Shown here one piece after another: positions 1-12,140 of a DNA stretch of 64,000 nucleotides (position 1 is its first letter; each line of letters begins with the position of its first letter). Made by a program: the position numbers and the translations under genes. The DNA is from Floccularia luteovirens. Its lineage: Eukaryota; Basidiomycota; Agaricomycetes; Agaricales; Squamanitaceae. Location: assembly GCA_009739215.1 (NCBI GenBank), contig VSJF01000004.1, forward strand, positions 2,356,001-2,420,000. Reading direction: 5' to 3'. The notes below the pieces were generated by a model. The model worked only from the letters and a program-made list of their open reading frames with translations. It searched no databases and had not been told where the DNA came from.

Positions 1-2181
1 CTTCTTGCCAAAAATTTGGACTTATGAATAGCCATCCTCCGTCTATCTCTCCAACCGGCCCACACACTCAATAGCATTGAGAAGAATGTAGCTGCAATCG
101 TGATATACAACGTAGCAACGTAACACTCTCTCCCTAGAACGCAAAGTGGACCATCTTCTGCCCTTGGAGGGAAGAGAGATGCTTTGGGGCGTGCTTCGTG
201 CGCGTCGAGGTTACGTCCGAATATTATTGAGAACACATTTCCTGCTAACATTGGAGACATGGATAAATAACCCCAGTTCTCGGAAAAGTGGGCTGTTCAT
301 AGTATGGATACCTCAGTAAACACTTCCTCACAATGGAAATCACCTGGACTTACGCAAGCCAAACCACTCGATACAAACAGTGGGAAACAAGGAAAACACA
401 CTTCCGTGCGCGAGTCCCAAAAGAGCCGAAGAGATCCACAGGTTGCTAATATCGTCAACATTCGCAGCAGTGACTTGGGAAATGAAGAAGAAAAATGCGA
501 CGAGTACAAGACAGTAGGACCGAGGCATGCCGAGTTTATTTTTTGTAAAGTCAGAGACGAGACCTAATTGGGTTAATCGGGTGTCAAAAACGACCATTGA
601 TTGACATAATGACGACATACCAATGAATATTCTGCCGGAAAAGTTCAAAAGACTTATGGAGGACACCTGAGTCGCTTGCCAGCGTGCGGCTTCGATTTGG
701 TCGTATGACGAATTTCCTTTCGCATAGAGAGCTTGTGACATTGAGCCTACATTGTTGATGTCTTACCCTTTGGGGTTAACTGGTGTTGAAAATATGTTAT
801 CGTTTAATAACTCACACATAAGGCCGGTTCCGCTCACTTCATATTAGTGTCAGTAAAGAAACCACAAACTGTATTTTATATGACTCACACATTGATAATA
901 TACTGAACAGAAGCCAAAAGTCACCGCTTTCCCAAAGTCTGCGTCCATAGATGTTGGGTAGGCCATCGTCATCATAGCTTGTAGCCGTGCCCCTGCTTAA
1001 GCTCCTACCAGCACCCGAAGAACTTCTAGAATGGGCTCTAGATGGACTTAGTTCTACGGAGTTATTATCTCGGTTGTATTGGAGGAGTGGTGAGTCCGGA
1101 GAAGCATTTGAGATGACATGCGAAACTCTGGCATTTAGGTCATCATGTTCAAGAAGTGGAGAAAGGCTTTCAGCTCCGTGTTCCATGTAAGGGCTGTCAT
1201 TGGAGTCATGACCTTCATCCAGTGCTTTATGAGATTCAACAGGTGGTAAAGGGATCGGGCGGACTAAGAAAACGCCCATTAACATGGGAATAGATGTTCC
1301 CAGTGCTAGAAGAAGCAAAAAGGCTGAAGTATCTCCTGCATAGAATACATGCGCGATTGTGGAAAATAGGAACGCTGAAAGTCCAAAGCCAGATATGACT
1401 AGACCTGTCGTAGATGCACGCTATATGGATGCGAGTTAGGGATAGATGCGACTTGGAAGAAATTCGCGACACTGACAGCTCTATCTGGAAAGGACTTGGC
1501 TGTTGAATTCACAGAGCTAGTCAGTCCACCATTTCCTCCTGCCCCTGTCATGAAACTGCATGCGACAAGCAAATAGAAATAGAACGTGGCTAAAGTCGGG
1601 ACATCGTCAGGCAGACCAATGTCAAACATGCGTCGAATTCCAGAGTACCCTGATAGAAGTAGAAAGAATGCGGATATCAACGGTAGTCGTGGACCTCGAG
1701 AATCGACAATTTTCCCCCAGATCGGACCACTACTATACACACCGACTAAAATAATCGAAAGATAAGAACGTGATGTGATAAGAGAGACATGTCGCACCAT
1801 TTCCCGCAAGAGCAATAATGTTGAGCTGAGTATGTGTTATTCGAAGGCGTGCACCTAGTTGGGGAGCATACGCTATGTAATAGAATAGTATTATTATCGG
1901 TGTTAACCACGGAGATCAGCAGAGAAGCTGGCTTCATCGAAGCATTGTGATTTCAAACTGCTTTCATGCTTCTCTATGATACAAAGATCGAGGATAACTT
2001 ACCAGAGTATACCTATGGGGTTATGATTAGCCAACAAGGCCCCAGAGTTCTAGATTGTTGACATGGAACATACATAGTTCGTACCCGAACTCAGAGTCAC
2101 AAATAACGAAGAAACGAGAGTTGTTATGCGAGGCGCACTGAAAAGTGCGGGAAAAGATTGACTAGAATCCATTTGACGCAT
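1..2181 (-). CDS. MFS transporter, nodulin-like/monocarboxylate-type (C-terminus cut by window edge)
   Basis: Polytopic plasma- or vacuolar-membrane carrier of the major facilitator superfamily, nodulin-like branch; substrate unknown. The first exon (2074-2181) starts MRQMDSSQ and gives helix 1. The joined text then reads SSGTNYVYSAYAPQLGARL, the hallmark of this branch, followed by the cytoplasmic signature GKIVDSRGPR. A long hydrophilic loop rich in Ser and Asp (about 990-1230) separates the two six-helix halves. The second half contains LLNFSGRIFIG and ISSALLGLAHGSVFSLFPTVCIEWFG. Introns are short; one exon of only 10 bases (2003-2012) is needed to keep frame. No stop codon is reached before base 1, so the last residues are missing. 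The start is the first of two close ATGs (2181 and 2172). Family assignment is firm, substrate is not. Confidence 0.85.
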
Positions 2182-2907
2182 TGACAATTCAATGTTTGAG
2201 GTACATTTTCTTGTTGTATGAGGTGAGCTGAGAGAGAGAAGGGAACTTGGTTAGGATGACTGAGCAATGCATTCGCGGGCAACACCGTGCCGGTCTTCTA
2301 ATTTTGATAGAATAGCTCTTATCACCGCACTGCAAGTGGATCCCGTCCACTATTTGATCTCCAACACCGTCGTTTGGAACAAGTCGACAACAATGTTTCA
2401 TGCCATGATGACTAACTATTCAAGGAGAAACATTCTGATTTACTATGGCAGAGAGATAACTACGTATTCCGAACAATATAATTATTATCATGAGATTCTT
2501 CGGTCTGTTGCAGTCTGAAACGAAACGCTATTTCTTTTGAATGATTCGAGCATTGCGGTAGTAGTTAGGCTGTAAATATACAATCGTTGGAAGTATATGT
2601 GTTACAGCAATAACAAGGCAGTACAAATAATAGTAAGTGTTACTATTAGAGTATAAACACCCTTGTCATCCCAATCCTCCCAACGAACAACACACCATCA
2701 CTGCCGCCAACCGCGTTGAGCATAGCCCAATTAGAATAACAACGGTGTACCGCCCTTTGTTATTTTAATCACGCGTGTTGGCCTGCATTCCGCTTGTGAC
2801 TATATTCTGGTACACCTGCCGTCATATTTCAAGATCATATATCCTGGCGCCAATCACCATACATATCTTCTGATTCAGTGCCTCGCCACTAGATCAATTA
2901 GTAGAGG
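2182..2907. other. Divergent intergenic region
   Basis: About 0.73 kb between the start of the MFS gene and the start of the phosphatase gene, so it should hold both promoters. It is AT-rich in its middle part. One ACGCGT hexamer lies at 2771-2776. I see no further gene; open frames here are short and resemble nothing I know. Confidence 0.5.
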
Positions 2908-5900
2908 ATGGCTTCCTCAAAAGTCAACTCAGAGTCTTTGCCCGCTGTGAAAAGTTTACGGTCCAAGTTTGAGCAGTTCGCCGTTGATAAAGATCACCAG
3001 CGACTAAGTCCAGCAAGCAGTCAGGGCGATCTCTTGTCAGCTCATGCACGGGATCCTCGACCACGAGCATCTTCAGGGACAGTAACAAGCACGCAAGCTG
3101 AAGATATCCAACATCTTCGTCCCTCGTCTTCTTCATCCGACCTCAAAGTGTCAGGTAAGCGACCCCCTCCTCCTCCTCCCCCTCCTCGCGGTTCGAAACC
3201 GCCCATTCCTTCGTATTCGTCGCCTACCCTACGCCCAGTTCCTATACCACACGGTAACTCGTTTTCAAATGGTGTTCAGAGTTCTCGTTCAAGGGGCTTG
3301 AATCTAGGTAGCTCTCACCGGTCGTCTTCTGTTCGTTTGGATTCGGAGGTGTCAGCTCAAACTAGCGTTGCAGAATTAAAGAACAAATTGTGAGCATCAT
3401 CCTCAACCTTGCAACTGACCTCCCACATTTCTTACCACATTCTGTTAGCATTCCTATATCCCCTTCAACACATAGTCCCCGCCAGAGCATCTCCAATTTA
3501 TTTCCTTCTATCCAAACCGAATCATCCTCCCCTAGTCCCCAACCAATTGCCAAACCTGTTATACCTCCACGTCCCCAAAAAACTTTGGATGTGCCTACTT
3601 CAACCTTGCCGAATTCCACCAACCGGCTTGTCCATACCGTAAACACAACATCTGGTTCATTGTTGTCCGAAGCCCGCGAAACTTCCTCCTCCAGTCCCTT
3701 CTTAGATGACGGCGACAGTGATGACAATAGTGAACAATACGATGAGAAACCAAACAAGTTCATACCTCCTCCAATCCCTGTCAGACGATTTGGCAGTGTT
3801 TCCAAAAGTAATGCAATATCCATCAGAAATGCAGGAGCACAAAATAGCGAAAACAGCTTGTCATTAGATGAAACTGAATTTAGTAATACGATACCTGCCA
3901 TGGGTTCCACACCACCCACCTCACTTCCACCGCGACCCCCACCTCGACATCCGATCTCTTTTACATCTCCTACAGACGACTCATCGGCTTCTCTACCGCT
4001 ACCTACCATCACAAAACTATCCGTTTCTCCCCCTCCATTACCTGTTCGTCGTAGCACTGTTGCACAATCGGAAGATATATCACAAAATAATATTCCCCCA
4101 ACTCTACCAGGTCGCTCACGGCTATATGATTCCCCTCAGTCGTCCGCACAGGATGTATCACAAGTTAATGAACGCAAATCGGTGGGTTCAGGAAAGCTGC
4201 CACCACCTCCGACGCGAATCATTGGGCTAGGCGACAAACTTCCCCCAGCACGTCGCGCCACATCTCCTTCCTCGGATGAAGAATCTGGAGAAGAGGATGA
4301 TGCGAAATTTAACATTGCTGATACTATGCCGGATAGTAGCACTTCATCACGACGGTCTCCAACCCTTACATTTCGCGATGCCTACGTTGAACCAAAGATT
4401 CCTGTACATCCACACTCCGGGTGCGTAGCTCTATCGGGCGCATACATCATCGTTTCGCATGGTCATCACATGAAAATATATGATCTCGCAAAATCTGATG
4501 CTCCAATATTCAACTTTGATACCAAAGAACTTGGGCTCAAGGATGCAAAGGTCACAAGCATGGAGTTTAGGTCTTGTAAAAATAAAGTAGATCGTGGGTT
4601 TTTGTTATGGGTGGGGACGAAAGAAGGACATTTGTTCGAACTTGATATCCGGACAGCAAATATCAATGCGATCAAACATGTTGCACACCCGCATCCCATT
4701 ACAAATATATTCCGACATGGTCGTTGTATGGTTTCGCTTGACGAAGGGGGAAAGATCTTGGTTTTCTCTCCTGATGCATCAACAGATGACGTTTCCTTAT
4801 CGCTTACCGTACCACGAGTGGCGCGGACGACAGAAAAACAAGACTTCGTGAAGATCATAGATGGCAAGTTGTGGACAGCAGCGCGATCAGAACACCATGG
4901 AAACAGCAGCAATAATTTACAGAAGCTACCTATCATTCGGGTTTATGACATACTCAATCCCTCAAGTACCGGACGTTCATTGCTGCCGACTGAACATGTT
5001 GGTCCTGTAACATCTGCTACGATACTACCTTCGCAGCCTGATTATGTATTTGTTGGGCACGAGGAGGGATTTATCACGATATGGGCACTAGAAACAGAAG
5101 ACGGGTATCCCCAATGTGTTGAAGTAATTAAAGTTTCGGTGTCGGATGTCCTCAGTTTGGAGGGCGTCAATGACAGACTATGGGCGGGTGCGAGGAATGG
5201 GATGATTTCGTCATATGACGTTACGCAAAAGCCTTGGGTAGTCACCAACTGTTGGAATGCTCATCCCGGTCTTCCTGTGTCTAAGCTGATGGTCAACCAT
5301 TATGCTATTGAACGGAACAACAAGCTATGCGTTGCTAGCATTGGACGAGATGAACAGCTTCGACTATGGGACGGCTTGTTGGGTCTAGATTGGGTTGGTG
5401 AGTGCTTATCTTGAAGTTATTTGGCTTTTCTCCTGCATTGACACTTGGGACTTCGTAGACAAAGAGCTCTTGAAACGGGAAACATCTTTCAGCACGTTCC
5501 GAGACATTTCCGTGCTGATAGTATCCTGGAATTGTGATTCTGCTCGCCCAGATGCTCTTACAGTGGACAGTACTAACTCCAGCTTCTTGAACAATGCCTT
5601 GAGCAGTGTAAACTCCCCTGATATCATTGCATTTGGATTCCAGGAAGTGATAGACCTCGAAAGCAGGAGAATGACTGCCAAAAATGTCTTGCTTGGCAAG
5701 AAAAAACCAGAGGACGCAGGGTTATCCGACAAGGTTACTGGCGCATATAAGAGGTGGTATGACCGCTTGATCCTTGCTGTTCGTGCTGCAATGCCAGCAG
5801 TGCCTTATTCTGTTATTCACACTGAAAGCCTCGTTGGGCTATTCACTTGTATTTTTGTCAAACAATCAGAGAGGACTTTGTTACACGATGTTGCTGTCAC

Positions 5901-6743
5901 TACAGTCAAACGTGGGATGGGCGGGCGATATGGGAACAAGGTATATAGTCAGTTTGGAGTCCATGACATATGTGTTAACCTTTACGTGGAAGGGTGGTAT
6001 TGTTGCTCGTTTGGTTATTGAAGACTCTTCTATTTGTATTATCAATTGCCATCTTGCTGCAGGACAAAACGCAGTACGCCGCCGAAATGCTGATGCCGCG
6101 GGTTTATTGGAAGAGAAGTCAGTGTTTGCAGCTACCGAACACCCTTTGGCATATGTAGGAGGTGGTGATGGGTCTATGGTGCTGGACCATGAAATTGTTT
6201 TCGTATGTGGTAGACTATTATCTCTCAATTGTGGTTTACTAAATTTATTCCATTTTCTAGTTCCACGGAGACATGAATTATCGTATCGATCATCGCAGGG
6301 ATCCCATAATTGCTGCCATTCGGGCAGACGACCTAAGCAGTCTAATGTCATATGATCAACTCCTCCGAGAAATTAAGTTCAACCGTGGCTGTCGCTTGCG
6401 AGGCTTTAATGAAGGTCCCATTACATTTGCGCCAACATACAAGTACGATTCGCGTTCTGACGAGTACGACACATCGGAGAAACACCGCTCTCCCGCCTGG
6501 TGTGACCGTATCCTTTGGCGTACACGTGCACAAAATCGTGTTCGACAGTTGCACTACGAAAGATATGAAGTGAACGTGTCGGATCATCGTCCGATTTCTG
6601 CTGCATTTTTGGTTACTGTTAAAACCCTACAACGGGACGCTCGGGAGAAGGTTCACGCGAAAGTTGAAAAGATGTGGGTAGAAGAAGCAGCTCGCCTTTT
6701 ATCAGGGGCGAAACTGTTCTACGTGCGGCAGGGTATTATTTGA
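2908..6743 (+). CDS. WD-type inositol polyphosphate 5-phosphatase
   Basis: Removes the 5-phosphate from phosphoinositides or inositol phosphates. Five exons: 2908-3388, about 3446-5398, 5458-5940, 5991-6200 and 6262-6743, giving about 1,200 residues. Residues 1-480 are disordered and proline-rich (PPPPPPPPRG and many PPLPVRR-type motifs, likely SH3 ligands). Next comes a WD-like beta-propeller (about 4390-5400), then the catalytic endonuclease/exonuclease/phosphatase fold. Its motifs are VSWNCDSARP, FGFQEVIDL, the Mg-binding KRGMGGRYGNKGG, NCHLAAGQ, FHGDMNYRID, SPAWCDRILWR and SDHRPISAAF. Order and length match the fungal WD-bearing 5-phosphatases (S. pombe SPAC9G1.10c type, plant 5PTase12-14). 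All introns are GT-AG and all joins keep frame, so the gene looks intact. Membrane target and exact lipid cannot be read from sequence. Confidence 0.93.
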
Positions 6744-7223
6744 ACAGCTGGCCTGCCACGGCCCAATGTTTAAGCTGGTCTTTACATGATTTCGTACTAT
6801 AAATACCATAATAATGATTGTAACACAAGGACATAAATTACTATCACAGTTCCTACTCATCGAAATGTATCTACGATACAACGCTGTATCCGTGTAGCAT
6901 TAATGAATAAACTTTTTCTATGATTTAGAAAAAAATTTCGCTTTTGACAGCAATTAATTCCGCCGCTGTCAGTGAGAGAAGCCAGATAAGTTACCCTCAG
7001 GAACCCCGAGCGCGCTAGTTCCTTGGTGGGAGAGAGGAGACATGAATAAATGTCATTCAGTGATTTGATGGCTGCTGTCACTAGAATTAGCAGCATCTAA
7101 AGTTCTATTTTTATGAAGAATGTTTCTACTGTGAAAACATCTATAAGTATCAACGTGGCGTCATCTATATGCCACAAAGTTTTTCTCGAAGGATCTGTGA
7201 GGGGAAGAGGGTAATCTTGTACT
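6744..7223. other. Intergenic region without recognised gene
   Basis: Downstream of the phosphatase stop and upstream of the first PEBP promoter element. AT-rich with short A runs; I see no coding signal. Confidence 0.4.
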
Positions 7224-7248
7224 TCACACAAGCATCTTCTCGCGTGAA
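7224..7248 (+). promoter_or_regulatory. Conserved upstream element of PEBP copy 1
   Basis: A 25-base element ending TCTTCTCGCGTGAA lies about 170 bases before the PEBP copy 1 start. It recurs at 11124-11148, about 185 bases before PEBP copy 2, with only two adjacent mismatches, while the surrounding upstream DNA has largely diverged. Likely a shared transcription factor site (inference). Confidence 0.5.
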
Positions 7249-7352
7249 CAAAGCTAACAGACGTGGGGTTGACACCGGGAAAATTTGAATCATTATTCTT
7301 GCTGGAATTCCACCATAACCCGTTAGCGAGCTTCACGAAGTGTAGTGCTAGG

Positions 7353-7360
7353 CATAAATA
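7353..7360 (+). promoter_or_regulatory. TATA-like box, PEBP copy 1
   Basis: CATAAATA about 57 bases before the ATG at 7417. The paralog has TATAAA at the same relative place (11265-11270). Confidence 0.45.
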
Positions 7361-7416
7361 GAGGTTAATGACGAGCGATAAATGTAAAAATCAATTCTCA
7401 ACCTCGTTTTCCGAAA

Positions 7417-8229
7417 ATGCGTTTCTCTTCATTGTTATGGCTAGCACCCCTTGCAGCTTTCGTTGCTGCACAGGACACAGATCTGAGAGCTGTAAAACAA
7501 GCATTTGATGCAGCTAATGTTGGTTGACATTTCATCTCGCTCGCTGGGAGTGATTGATAATTAACAAAACGAAATCTCGCAGATCCCAAGAAACCTTAAC
7601 ATAAAATTCGATCCAAGCGTTTTGCTCGAGGTGACTTTCCCGGAAGGTGATCGCTCCATCACTCTTCATGCTGGAATCCAACTCCCAAGGAATGGTACGT
7701 GGACATCTACAAGTTCTAAAAGATAAGAAATAATGAGTTTACGATTTACTTACCAGCCACCGCTGGACCTCCCACATTCAGCATTGCGGGTGATGCCCCA
7801 AGTGGTCCCTTTGTGATTGCTACTGTAGACCCCGATGCACCGACCCCACAAGCACCTACCAATGCCCAGATCCGCCACTTCTTGGGAGGCAACTTCATAG
7901 ATCGGGAGCTCAACGAGGTTACACGCCTCGTGAACGTCACCCCCGCTATCTCTGAGTTCAGGCAGCCAACTCCTCCAGCTGGATCCGATCCTCATCGGTA
8001 CGTATGATGTTCAAAAAGTGAATATTAGAAACTCATTATTTCAAATTTAATGTTTAGTTATATCTTCTTACTGTTCAACCAACCCAGAGGGTTCGATGAC
8101 CAGGCATTTGTCACTGCGAGCACTCCAATCAATCTCTTCAATATCAGTTTGTTCGCTCGGGAGGTGGGTTTGGGAGACCCCATTGGTGGAACTTTCATGC
8201 TTGTGGGACCCGATCCAACGACAGCTTAG
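7417..8229 (+). CDS. Secreted phosphatidylethanolamine-binding (PEBP-like) protein, copy 1
   Basis: About 207 residues in four exons (first exon 7417-7518). An N-terminal signal peptide (MRFSSLLWLAPLAAFVAAQ) precedes a PEBP domain with the ligand-pocket motif TVDPDAPTPQAPT, the block RHFLGGNF and PHRYIFLLFNQP. Several N-x-T/S sites suggest N-glycosylation. PEBP proteins bind anionic lipid heads or act as inhibitors; yeast Tfs1 inhibits carboxypeptidase Y. The secreted fungal forms have no settled function. Introns fall after ...FDAAN, within RNATAG and within HRY, and a paralog with the same intron positions lies at 11334-12140. No frame damage, so it appears functional. Family firm, role unknown. 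Confidence 0.9.
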
Positions 8230-8840
8230 ATATTCGTGCCCACAAAAGGTATCCGTGATTATATAAGTAATAAGTGCTTTTTAAATTCAACCATGCAATA
8301 CATACAATTCTCCTTGCATAAAGCTGATACAGTGAGTTCAGCCTCCAGCATGGAAAAACCATTTGATTGGGTCAAATCCAATGTCAAATTCTTCAGAAGA
8401 GGTTGTGTTTGTGTTTGTGGGAGGCATCCCGTGTCTTTTTCTATAGCAACCACAGATCTAAATATATATGTAATGAACAAACACGTCGCAAGTTGTTAAG
8501 TTAGAAGAAATCCACGCCAAAAGCCATCAGGAGTCGTTCGCGCCGTCAGGAAATATGTTGAATCAGTTTCGTCAGTGCCTTCGAAAATGTACAGGGTCTG
8601 CACATCATAAATGACTTGAATCTATGTTGTTATTCTAGTGCCATGTCCGCATCTCGCTTTCATGAATGAATACATAGCATTGTTGTGTGCCATGGGTGCA
8701 TTATATCAGATAAAGGCCGTACAAAGAGAGACATAGATGCCGGCTCATCAGATCGGGGCCATTTCGCTCGTCCACTGTCCTTCGAGGCTGTTATCCACTC
8801 CAACTACAAACATTCACGCAGCAAATAGCTTATACACGAA
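8230..8840. other. Intergenic region without recognised gene
   Basis: Between PEBP copy 1 and the DUF4139 pseudogene. The open frame at 8236-8499 overlaps the expected 3' UTR and resembles nothing known to me. Confidence 0.4.
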
Positions 8841-10833
8841 ATGCAGTCTACACTTGATGTTCCTCCTTCAACCGTGGCACAAGTCGTCAACATGATTGAC
8901 CTTATTGCACAGAAGGACAGTAGTATCAGTGGAGTTAGAATGTACCCGAATCACGCAGAGGTTACGCGTGTTTTCAGGTTTTCCGTAAAAACGGGTCAGA
9001 ATCAAATGAACATAACCCATTTACCTTCAGTTATTGAAGACAATTCCCTCAAGTTCGTGTTTCTGTATAAAAGTTCAGACGTTTGTCATTTCTCAATGGA
9101 AGTTTTATAGGGTTGATGCACGGGGGGCAGCAACGATACACGATGTAACTTTAACAACTTTTAATTACCCTATTACATCACCCAAACTGGAAGCCCTCGA
9201 ATTGGAAAAAGACAAGATAAACAAAGCGATCGAGATGTCAAAAAAGTCAACTGAAGCACTCCAAGGCTACTTATCGTCTCTGTAAGCCCCAGACATCGCA
9301 GCCACAGAACTCGCAAAGGTTATAAACTCTTACCAAACGATAGGAGGGCAGTTGTATGAGAAGCTTCTTGAGTTGGAAAGAAAGTTGAAGGAAGTTGAAA
9401 AGGATATAAATAATGAAGAGGACAAACTCTTATCTTTATAAGGGGATGAATGACGACGACGACGATTATAATAACGAAATCAAGTTCAATGCGAAGGCAT
9501 CTATTGGCGTTTTGGCTTATTCAGAAGGCGAAGTTGAAATCGCATTAATCTATGGTAAGTCATAACTCACTACCCTACGGACTACAATGGTTGATGAGAA
9601 AATGAAGATGTCTATAATGTAGGATGAAAGGCAGCATACGACATTCGTGTCGATATGAAAGCTGAAGAAAAATGTGTATACCTCATCTACATAGCGGAAG
9701 TTGATCAGAACACAGGAGAGGTATGCCCTCATCTCATTCTCCAGCAGTAAACAATGCTTACCATCTCATCTCAGGATTCGAATGACGTGCCACTGACTTT
9801 GGAAACACCCACTCCCACATCTGGACTTGGTATTGCAAGACTTGATCCATGGGTAGTTTCTACCTATAAGCCCTCAGTATTGAGGAGAACAGCCGTTCAC
9901 GATAGTGTTGCACCAGAGGCTCCCTCCCCGTCTTCTCGCCCACCTATGAACAGGGATTCAGACGATCTAATGGACCATCGCACTCTTGCCGTAACATCCA
10001 AAGGCAACATCAGCGCCACGTTCCAAGTTCCGGGAGTGGTCACCATTCCGAGTGACTTGACTACTTACAATGTAACCATAGAAAAATTTAGTTTGGATGC
10101 GACGATGTCGTGGGTGTGTGTTCCGAAGAAAGACACAAGGACATATTTGAATGTATGCTTTTCATTCTCGTTTTATGGGATCCTCTTTGACTAATAAAAA
10201 ATACCTGTAGGCTAGGATTAAAAATACGTATGAATATACCTTGCTGAGCGGTCAAGCCAGCGTTTATGTTGATGGGAGCTTCATCTCGCAGTCCGATGTC
10301 CCAGCTGTCAATCCAGGGGAGTCTTTTAACTGTCCCCTTGGGTAAGTAATTTCACCCCCTCCTGTAGAACTTAATCAACCTCTTATCAAAGTGTTGATCC
10401 TTCTATCCGCGTCACATACAAACCTCGCTTCAAGAAAGTCTCCCCAGGCGTGTTCTGCAACAAGACTATCCATCACAACTTCTTGCAGTATATCACGATC
10501 TTCAACTCCAAGACAACTGCAATCAAAAATCTCAAAATCATTGATCAAATTCCTGTTTCAGAGGATGCTCAAGTCAATGTCAAGTTGGTTAACCCATCCC
10601 TTTCGCTGCCTTCCGGAGATTCTAGTGTATTCGAAGCTCCTGCTCCTTTGAAAGTGAGCAATGGTGTCATTGCGCAGTGGGATGGTGCGGACGAACCTGG
10701 CCATAATGTTGAATCTTTGGGGAAGGATGGAAAATTGAACTGGATTTGTTCTATCCCTTCGCAAGGCAATGTCAACCTAGTAATGCAATGGGATATCACC
10801 GGTCCTGTTCGCACTGAAATTACCGGATTGTAA
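8841..10833 (+). pseudogene. DUF4140/DUF4139 (mucoidy inhibitor A-like) protein, decayed copy
   Basis: Paralog of the intact gene at 24552-26637, with matching intron positions. The N-terminal DUF4140 part starts MQSTLDVPPSTVAQVVN and reads AEVTRVFRFSVKTGQNQMNITHLP, followed by a coiled-coil stretch. The DUF4139 part follows (PLTLETPTPTSGLGIARLDPW, TLLSGQASVYVDGSFIS, VKLVNPSLSLPSGDSS). Three lesions separate it from the intact copy. A TAA at 9283-9285 falls where the paralog reads SSLNIP. A frame break with TAA at 9439-9441 is followed by restart in another frame (NDDDDDYNNEIKFNAKASIGV). A TGA at 9625-9627 falls where the paralog has the tryptophan of NATWEAAYD. The region from about 9770 to the stop is fully open. 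No intron of plausible length removes these stops. The family is of unknown function. Confidence 0.8.
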
Positions 10834-11123
10834 CCGAAAGTTTTTTCTTGGCGGCCAATAACTATGCTCAAATTCTGGTTTCGTACTTTTGTTGTTCAAT
10901 GCTTAGTCCAACTTACACCATTCGGACGTTTTAATGAAATGGCGAGTTCGACAATACAGTTTCGTGACGCTTTAGTGTGGTGATTGATTATACATATTAT
11001 GCTAGCCTGGATGTTACTATACACCCAACACCCAGTGGCATTCGTATGCTATTGACGTCACAGTAAGAACACCCCCATCCGATTCACGGACAGCCTCCAC
11101 CTCGTGTGTATTGCTGGTTCTAC
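10834..11123. other. Short spacer without recognised gene
   Basis: Between the DUF4139 pseudogene and the promoter element of PEBP copy 2; nothing recognised. Confidence 0.4.
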
Positions 11124-11148
11124 TCACACAAGACTCTTCTCGCGTGAA
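11124..11148 (+). promoter_or_regulatory. Conserved upstream element of PEBP copy 2
   Basis: Second occurrence of the 25-base element described at 7224-7248, matching at 23 of 25 positions and including the full TCTTCTCGCGTGAA core. It lies about 185 bases before the ATG at 11334. Confidence 0.5.
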
Positions 11149-11264
11149 AATACCCACCCTAGGGAATTATTCTTGGTTATTTCCACCTCTTTTGCTGGGA
11201 GAAAGCCTTTGATATCCCTTGAAACTCTCGCGGATACCTTCTAGCGGACTTTCAGAAGCGCACA

Positions 11265-11270
11265 TATAAA
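11265..11270 (+). promoter_or_regulatory. TATA box, PEBP copy 2
   Basis: TATAAA about 65 bases upstream of the ATG at 11334, where the paralog has CATAAATA. Confidence 0.5.
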
Positions 11271-11333
11271 TCTATAAGACAGTACCTAGTTGGATGCGAG
11301 TATCGGACTTATCTCACCCCCGATAAACCCAAA

Positions 11334-12140
11334 ATGCGTTTATCTTCGCTCATTTTGTTGGCGCCTTTAGCAGCCTTGGTTTCTTCCCAGGATACAAGCC
11401 TCAGAGCTGTGAAACAAGCATTCGACGATGCTAATGTTTGTTTTTGACTCTTATCAAGTTGATCCACTGTTTATGTAATAGGTTGAATTTAATCAAACAG
11501 ATCCCAGAAAATATTTTTATCAATTTCAATCCGAAAGCATTACTTGAAGTTACTTTTCCAGAAGCTGATGGTCGCCCTATAACACTTCATGCTGGGATAC
11601 AACTTCCAAGAAATTGTCTGTAATTTACCATTTTTGTAAAGTAACACAAAGGCTCATATGATCTCTTCTGAATCAGCGACGGCAGGACCCCCATTTTTCG
11701 GCGTTGAAGGTGCTGTTGGAAGAGGCCCTTTCGTAGTTGCTGCAGTAGACCCAGATGCGCCAACTCCTCAGACACCTACGAGCGCTCAAATTCGTCATTT
11801 CTTGGGAGGGAACTTTGAAGGACGAGCAGTCAGGGGTGTAACTCACTTAGTAAACACCACTGCTGCTGTATCGCCATTCAGGCAGCCCACGCCTCCCGCT
11901 GGCTCGGATCCTCATCGGTGTGCACCTAAAGTTAATGATATAATATTTTCGCATATTGATATCTCATATAGTTATATCTTTTTGCTATTCAACCAGCCCA
12001 GTGGATTCAATGCGCAGACAGTCGTTACAGCGACTACGCCTACGTCACTCTTCAACATCAGTGCTTTTGCTGCAGAAGTAGGTTTGGGTGACCCTATTGC
12101 GGGAACGTTCATGCGTGTGGGGCCTGATCCTGCCGCTTAA
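11334..12140 (+). CDS. Secreted phosphatidylethanolamine-binding (PEBP-like) protein, copy 2
   Basis: About 206 residues, four exons with the same intron positions as copy 1. Signal peptide MRLSSLILLAPLAALVSSQ, then the PEBP motifs AAVDPDAPTPQTPT, RHFLGGNF and PHRYIFLLFNQP, ending VGPDPAA. Differences from copy 1 are concentrated in the middle (FFGVEGAVGRG against FSIAGDAPSG). The second intron needs the donor GTCTGT after AAT-T, weaker than GTACGT in copy 1, so its splicing may be less efficient. Otherwise intact. It is a tandem duplicate of 7417-8229 with the DUF4139 pseudogene lying between. Confidence 0.88.

Noticed and set aside
3362..4057. 231-codon open frame on the minus strand
   Set aside because: Antisense to the proline/serine-rich exon of the phosphatase gene; composition is a by-product of that exon.
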